Of a DNA stretch of 9,528 bases, positions 6,341-9,528 are shown piece after piece (the first letter of the stretch is position 1; every line of letters starts with the position of its first letter). The translations under genes and the position numbers were made by a program. Below the pieces are notes generated by a model. That model was not told the origin of the DNA and did not search any database. It was given only the letters and a program-made list of their open reading frames with translations. The stretch comes from Comamonadaceae bacterium (GTDB taxonomy: Bacteria > Pseudomonadota > Gammaproteobacteria > Burkholderiales > Burkholderiaceae_C), in assembly GCA_947478935.1 (NCBI GenBank), contig CANJXV010000082.1, positions 1-9,528 on the forward strand. Reading direction: 5' to 3'.

Positions 6341-7039
6341 ATGAGCACACCCAGCGACCCCAGTTTGAACAACCCGATTACCGAGGACGACATCGCTAAT
6401 TACCTGGCCAATACGCCAGACTTTTTCCTGCGTCATGCCGACTTGCTGGCCGCAGTGCAAATCACCAGCCCGCACAGCCACCGCGCGGTCAGCCTGCAAG
6501 AACGCCAGGCCGAAATGCTGCGCGAGAAAATCAAATTGCTGGAGTCGCGCATCATGGAAATGATTCGCCACGGCAATGACAATGTGCTGCTTTCCGACAA
6601 AATACTGCGCTGGGCGCGCGGGCTTTTGTTGGTGCCGCAAGCGCAGACCCTGCCAGGCATGATTAGCCAAGAAATCCGCGAACAGTTTTCGGTGCCGCAG
6701 GTGGCGCTGCGCTTGTGGGGCTTGGACAGCGAATATGCCGACAGTGCTTTTGTGCAAGGCGTGAGTGACGAGGCCAAATTATTTGCCTCGTCATTGAACG
6801 AGCCATTTTGCGGCCTGAACACCGGCTTTGAAGTGGCGGCCTGGCTGGACAAGCCCGACACCGCTGCCTCGATCGCCATCATCCCCTTGCGCAGCGGCGA
6901 CGCCGGCAGCAGCGCGCCGGCTTTTGGCATGCTGGTGCTGGCCTCGATGGACGCACAGCGATTCCATGGCGGCATGGGCACCGACTTTTTATGCCGCATC
7001 GGCGAGGTGGCCAGCGCCGCCTTGAGCCGCTTGCGCTAA
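6341..7039 (+). CDS. DUF484 (YigA-like) protein between dapF and xerC
   Basis: This 232-residue protein has the DUF484 signature at its N-terminus: DIANYLANTPDFFLRHADLL (17-36), then HRAVSLQERQAEMLREKI (47-64). A predicted helical or coiled-coil stretch follows (about 52-85), then a GAF-like domain (about 100-230) with AIIPLRSGD and FGMLVLASMD strands. The biochemical role of the family is not established; its fixed place between dapF and xerC is its best-known property. The ATG at 6341 lies 22 nt after the dapF stop and is preceded by an A/T-rich tract without a clear Shine-Dalgarno sequence. A longer reading from 6296 would overlap the end of dapF and lacks conserved residues. Confidence 0.9.
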   Translation: MSTPSDPSLNNPITEDDIANYLANTPDFFLRHADLLAAVQITSPHSHRAVSLQERQAEMLREKIKLLESRIMEMIRHGNDNVLLSDKILRWARGLLLVPQAQTLPGMISQEIREQFSVPQVALRLWGLDSEYADSAFVQGVSDEAKLFASSLNEPFCGLNTGFEVAAWLDKPDTAASIAIIPLRSGDAGSSAPAFGMLVLASMDAQRFHGGMGTDFLCRIGEVASAALSRLR

Positions 7040-7061
7040 AGCGCCTCTGGCGGCATAGCGC

Positions 7062-8096
7062 GTGGCCACCGACAGCGAACTGGTCGAGCGCTACCTGGAA
7101 TACGTGCGCACGGAAAAGCGCCTGGCGCAGCGCACCGTCGAGTTGTATGCCCTAGACCTAGGCAAGCTGCAGGACTTTGCAGCAGGTTCGACGCCGATTG
7201 GCGTCGGCCCTGCATCTGCGGGCACACGAATCAAAAGCAGTAAGGCGGGGGCGGACGCTGCGGCGCTGGCACTGTGCGAAGTCAGTCACCACCATATTCG
7301 CCGCTGGATCGCCATGATGCACAGCGGCGGGCGCAGCGGCCGTGGCATTGCTTTGATTTTGAGCGGCTGGCGCGGCTTTTACGTTTGGCTGGGTCGCCAG
7401 GGCCTGGTCGCCAGCAACCCGGTGCAAGATGTGCGCGCGCCCAAAGCGCCCAAGCCCCTGCCCAAGGCCATGGGCGTGGATGATGCGGTGCAGTTTGCCC
7501 AATTCCGCAGTGAAGACGGCGCCTGGTTTGAAGCGCGCGACGCCGCCATGGTGGAGCTGCTCTACGGTAGTGGCCTGCGCGTGGGCGAACTGGTGGGGCT
7601 GGATGTGCAGCCCAGCCCGCAGGCCAAGGGCTGGATTGACTTGCAGGATGCACAAGCCCATGTGCTGGGTAAAGGCGCCAAGCGGCGCGCGGTGCCGGTG
7701 GGCAGCGCGGCCCTGCGCGCCCTGGAACGCTGGCTGGCCTTGCGCGCCACGCCCCCCGTCCCGGCCAGTGCCCCAGGCCCATCCAAAGCAAATACCGCCG
7801 GATTGCCCCAAGCTGCGCTATTTACCGGGCGCAATGGGACGCGCCTGAGCGCGCAGTCGGTATGGCAACGCCTCCAAAGGCGCAGCCAGCTAGCGCACAC
7901 CAGCGCCCCGGTACATCCGCATATGCTGCGCCACTCCTTTGCCAGCCACGTGCTGCAGTCCAGCAGCGACCTGCGCGGCGTGCAGGAGCTGCTCGGCCAC
8001 GCCAACATCAGCACTACCCAGGTCTATACGCGGCTGGATTTCCAGCATTTGGCCAAGGCCTATGACGCGGCCCATCCGCGTGCCAAATCCAAGTAA
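7062..8096 (+). CDS. xerC: Tyrosine recombinase XerC
   Basis: XerC acts with XerD at the dif site to resolve chromosome dimers before cell division. All catalytic residues are visible: R173 in YGSGLRVGEL, K204 in the GKGAKRR hairpin, H287 and R290 in PHMLRHSFASH, H313 in LGHANISTTQVY, and the nucleophile Y322. The N-terminal core-binding domain starts with LVERYLEYVRTEKRLAQRTVELYALDL. The start is a GTG at 7062: an in-frame TAG at 7056-7058 rules out anything further upstream, and the domain begins a few residues later. At 344 residues it is longer than the usual roughly 300. The extra length is in two low-complexity Ala/Gly/Ser/Pro linkers, at about 41-68 in the core-binding domain and 229-250 before the C-terminal catalytic block. 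The gap to the DUF484 gene is 22 nt. XerC rather than XerD is assigned from the dapF-DUF484 context. Confidence 0.95.
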   Translation: MATDSELVERYLEYVRTEKRLAQRTVELYALDLGKLQDFAAGSTPIGVGPASAGTRIKSSKAGADAAALALCEVSHHHIRRWIAMMHSGGRSGRGIALILSGWRGFYVWLGRQGLVASNPVQDVRAPKAPKPLPKAMGVDDAVQFAQFRSEDGAWFEARDAAMVELLYGSGLRVGELVGLDVQPSPQAKGWIDLQDAQAHVLGKGAKRRAVPVGSAALRALERWLALRATPPVPASAPGPSKANTAGLPQAALFTGRNGTRLSAQSVWQRLQRRSQLAHTSAPVHPHMLRHSFASHVLQSSSDLRGVQELLGHANISTTQVYTRLDFQHLAKAYDAAHPRAKSK

Positions 8097-8282
8097 GCAG
8101 ATATCAAAATACCGGGAAAATTCATATAGCACGATTTACATGGTTTTTGTCTTATTTTTAGGACTTGTTCACAAAAATTATTGACTTCCTTGGCAAGTGA
8201 CCCAGGCCCGTCGAAATGCCTGCCAGACCGCAAGGAGTGCGCTAAGTAATTGATTTTTATGACCAGCTAATTTTGCTTTTTT

Positions 8283-8308
8283 TCAAGGCATCGCGTCGAA
8301 AGCCTTGA
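8283..8308 (+). terminator. Hairpin, possible xerC-operon terminator
   Basis: TCAAGGC (8283-8289) and GCCTTGA (8302-8308) form a perfect 7-bp stem with a 12-nt loop, followed by TTTTCC on the plus strand. It lies 187 nt after the xerC stop and within repeat copy 1, but is not conserved in copy 2. The short T-run makes terminator function uncertain. Confidence 0.35.
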
Positions 8309-8351
8309 TTTTCCGAGGATTTTTGCCCGCGAGGGACAGATATCAACAAAG

Positions 8352-8360
8352 TTATCCACA
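8352..8360 (+). promoter_or_regulatory. DnaA box 1, TTATCCACA
   Basis: Exact match to the high-affinity DnaA box TTATCCACA, within a CAAAGTTATCCACA context shared with box 3. It ends repeat copy 1. DnaA binding is inferred from sequence alone. Confidence 0.65.
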
Positions 8361-8449
8361 GATTACGCGAATAGCAGGCAAAATTGTTTCAAATCAATGG
8401 CTTAGGGCGATTTTCGACAGTCTGCTTCAGATGCGGGTGCTAAGCGGGA

Positions 8450-8471
8450 TTTTCACTTCACAGCGTGAAAA
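8450..8471 (+). repeat. Inverted repeat TTTTCAC / GTGAAAA
   Basis: A perfect 7-bp stem with an 8-nt loop (TTCACAGC). An overlapping alternative stem, CAGC/GCTG (8461-8464 with 8474-8477), is followed by TTTTTT (8479-8484), so the two structures exclude each other. Any terminator or switch role is speculative. Confidence 0.4.
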
Positions 8472-8522
8472 ATGCTGCTTTTTTGCGTCGAGCTAGCAGG
8501 CACAATCGCCAAGCGGGAACAA

Positions 8523-8623
8523 AGTGCGTCAAAGCGCAAAAAGGCGCACTCGGAGCCACCACGGAGGACTTGCCATAGGGCAAACTCTTTGGAGTTATGC
8601 ACATAGGGGTGCGCCCCCTGTGC
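8523..8623. repeat. Cluster of three hairpins in the GC-rich block
   Basis: Three inverted repeats follow one another: AGTGCG (8523-8528) with CGCACT (8545-8550); TTGCC (8570-8574) with GGCAA (8579-8583) around ATAG; and GCAC..AGGGG (8599-8609) with CCCCTGTGC (8615-8623), which has a 2-nt bulge. The last overlaps DnaA box 2. This may be a structured RNA or a dispersed palindromic repeat unit; the sequence alone does not decide. Confidence 0.45.
8595..8603 (+). promoter_or_regulatory. DnaA box 2, TTATGCACA
   Basis: Matches the consensus TTATNCACA exactly. It lies 243 bp from box 1 and 187 bp from box 3, in the same orientation. Its last bases form the foot of the hairpin at 8599-8623. Confidence 0.55.
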
Positions 8624-8670
8624 CGGTCGGCCAAGCCCTTTAGCCAGCTCGCCATACACCGGATAATCGA

Positions 8671-8790
8671 GCTAAGTGATTGATTTGTAATAGATATAGT
8701 TTTTGCTCATTTTTTAAGCAGGGTAACGATATGCTGATTTTTCGAGGGCGGACCGGGTTTAGATTAGGCATATCCCCAAAGTTATCCACA
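8671..8790 (+). repeat. Degenerate direct repeat, copy 2 (ends in a DnaA box)
   Basis: Second copy of the module at 8241-8360, the same length and displaced by exactly 430 bp. The start (GCTAAGTGATTGATTT) and end (CCCCAAAGTTATCCACA) are best conserved. The middle has diverged strongly. Confidence 0.7.
8782..8790 (+). promoter_or_regulatory. DnaA box 3, TTATCCACA
   Basis: Exact match to the high-affinity DnaA box, at the end of repeat copy 2 and 127 bp before the priA start. DnaA bound here could influence priA transcription. Binding is inferred. Confidence 0.65.
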
Positions 8791-8872
8791 AAATCTGGGC
8801 ATAAAACAGCGGCCCTAAACAGATCAAGGACTTAGCCTGTTTTCCTGCCGCTTTTTATGTACAAGACGCCCT

Positions 8873-8920
8873 ATGTGTGATTTGCCTGCTGTGGTGCGCG
8901 CCGCGCCGGGTCCCCCATGA
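8873..8920 (+). CDS. Possible 15-codon upstream ORF overlapping the priA start
   Basis: An ATG at 8873 opens a 15-residue frame (MCDLPAVVRAAPGPP) whose TGA overlaps the priA ATG as ATGA. No clear Shine-Dalgarno sequence precedes it, and the peptide has no recognisable motif. It could couple translation into priA, but a frame this short can arise by chance. Confidence 0.2.
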   Translation: MCDLPAVVRAAPGPP

Positions 8921-9528
8921 GCGTTTGGCTGCCCGTTTTGGTCCACACCCCGGCCCATGCATCCATGGGCCCGGTGCTGACCTATCGGCACCGGGAACTG
9001 CTTCCCGCCGGTACGCTGGTGCGGGTGCCCCTGGGCGCGCGCGAAACGCTGGGCGTGGTGTGGGACGCTAGCGACGACGAGGCCAGCGGCGAAATTGACC
9101 CCGGCAAGGTGCGCGACATCAGCGAAGTGTTGGACACGGTCCTGCCCCTGGCTGGCGCCTGGCAGCACTTGGTGCGCTTTGCCGCGCGCTACTACCAGCG
9201 CTCGGCGGGGGAGGTGGCGCTGGCCGCGCTGCCACCGCAATTGCGCGAGCTCTCTAGCTTGCAACTACAGCGCAAAGCGCTGCGCCTGCAAAAAGCCCTG
9301 GTCTTGCAAGTGCCTGCGGCCAAGGCCTCGCGCAGGAAAAAGGCGGTCGCTGACGCCGTGGACACTGGCCCGGCACAAACGCAGGCGCAAGCTCCAACGC
9401 CGACCCAGACCCACCCTCCAGCGCAAGGCCCAACGAAAGCCCTCAGCGCCGAGCAATCCGATGTCCTGGCACAGATAGAAGCGCAGAGCGGGCCGTTTTT
9501 GCTCTTCGGCGCCACTGGCAGCGGCAAG
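8917..9528 (+). CDS. priA: Primosomal protein N' (PriA helicase), N-terminal 204 residues (cut by window edge)
   Basis: PriA recognises stalled or repaired replication forks and reloads the replisome. The visible part has the N-terminal 3'-DNA-binding domain: VLVHTPAHASMGPVLTYR (7-24), then LLPAGTLVRVPLGARETLGVVW (28-49). A winged-helix-like part follows (about 80-112, with FAARYYQRSAGEVALAALPPQLR). A long linker at about 132-176 is rich in Ala, Gln, Pro and Thr. The helicase domain then begins with LSAEQSDVLAQI (176-187) and the Walker A motif GATGSGK (198-204), at whose lysine the window ends. The ATG at 8917 gives the family N-terminus; only a weak GGG precedes it. The linker is longer than in E. 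coli PriA. The gene follows the DnaA-box region and has no other upstream gene on its strand within 800 bp. Confidence 0.95.
   Translation, partial: MSVWLPVLVHTPAHASMGPVLTYRHRELLPAGTLVRVPLGARETLGVVWDASDDEASGEIDPGKVRDISEVLDTVLPLAGAWQHLVRFAARYYQRSAGEVALAALPPQLRELSSLQLQRKALRLQKALVLQVPAAKASRRKKAVADAVDTGPAQTQAQAPTPTQTHPPAQGPTKALSAEQSDVLAQIEAQSGPFLLFGATGSGK

Larger units (their letters stand above)
8241..8360 (+). repeat. Degenerate direct repeat, copy 1 (ends in a DnaA box)
   Basis: Aligned without gaps to 8671-8790, I count about 68 of 120 identical bases by hand. Identity is concentrated at the two ends and in one middle block: GCTAAGTRATTGATTT at the start (17/20 over the first 20), a TTTTGCT...TTT...GCA block at 31-50 (15/20), and TATCNNCAAAGTTATCCACA at the end (18/20). 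The centre is not conserved. Confidence 0.7.
8097..8916. other. 820-bp non-coding region between xerC and priA
   Basis: No convincing protein gene lies here. Both flanks are AT-rich (8097-8400 and 8671-8860), around a GC-richer block rich in inverted repeats (about 8450-8660). It contains three exact DnaA-box consensus matches, a degenerate 120-bp direct repeat in two copies 430 bp apart, and several hairpins. The phrase GATTTTC/GATTTTTC recurs at about 8308, 8409, 8448 and 8736. A weaker box-like sequence, TTGTTCACA (8165-8173, one mismatch), sits beside a GTTTTTGTCTTATTTTTAGG stretch that resembles 8700-8718, perhaps the remains of a third repeat copy. GATAATC at 8662-8668 could serve as a -10 towards priA. 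Confidence 0.8.

Noticed and set aside
8305..8496. Plus-strand 63-codon frame as a small gene
   Set aside because: It starts within a hairpin, has no ribosome binding site, and runs through a DnaA box and an inverted repeat.
8453..8659. Minus-strand 65- and 68-codon frames in the GC block as protein genes
   Set aside because: They overlap in two frames, lack ribosome binding sites and known motifs, and cover inverted repeats. They fit repeat or RNA sequence better than coding.
8097..8916. Calling the region the chromosomal origin oriC
   Set aside because: Three boxes and AT-richness are suggestive, but oriC in this group normally lies by dnaA-dnaN with more boxes. Without skew data or dnaA nearby, only a DnaA-binding locus is supported.

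Overview
The window looks like chromosomal DNA of a betaproteobacterium, most likely Burkholderiales and close to Comamonadaceae. The reasons are GC-rich coding sequence, a CysK N-terminus and a PriA of the type I know from that group, a dapF-DUF484-xerC gene order, and an RNase P RNA of bacterial type A. All protein genes are open and intact except the two cut by the window edges (cysK on the left, priA on the right). I see no insertion sequence, prophage, CRISPR array, tRNA or rRNA.

Layout. (1) 1-118, minus: start of cysK, with a strong leader hairpin behind it. (2) 237-612, plus: rnpB, the RNase P RNA, with a -10 box just upstream and a U-tract after it. It is clearly recognisable but departs from consensus at normally fixed positions. 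(3) 627-2824, minus: an SDR-type L-threonine 3-dehydrogenase and kbl (2-amino-3-ketobutyrate CoA ligase), overlapping by ATGA. Together they convert L-threonine to glycine and acetyl-CoA. (4) 2941-3555, plus: a divergent HTH-cupin regulator. A perfect 9-5-9 palindrome lies in the shared intergenic region, over the likely kbl -10 and next to the regulator's ribosome binding site. (5) 3567-5356, minus: a LACTB2-like metallo-beta-lactamase-fold hydrolase, coupled by ATGA to an S4/RsuA-RluF-like protein that has lost the catalytic aspartate and the NRQIRR motif. (6) 5452-8096, plus: dapF, a DUF484 gene and xerC, with 22-nt gaps between them. (7) 8097-8916: an 820-bp, largely AT-rich non-coding region. 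(8) 8917-end, plus: priA, cut exactly at the Walker A lysine.

The most unusual stretch is the xerC-priA intergenic region. It holds three exact matches to the DnaA-box consensus TTATNCACA, all on the plus strand. Two of them end a degenerate 120-bp direct repeat whose copies are exactly 430 bp apart. The third sits in a GC-rich, hairpin-rich block between the copies. This suggests a DnaA-binding locus (titration or regulatory site, or less likely an origin) next to genes for chromosome dimer resolution and replication restart. The binding is inferred from sequence only.
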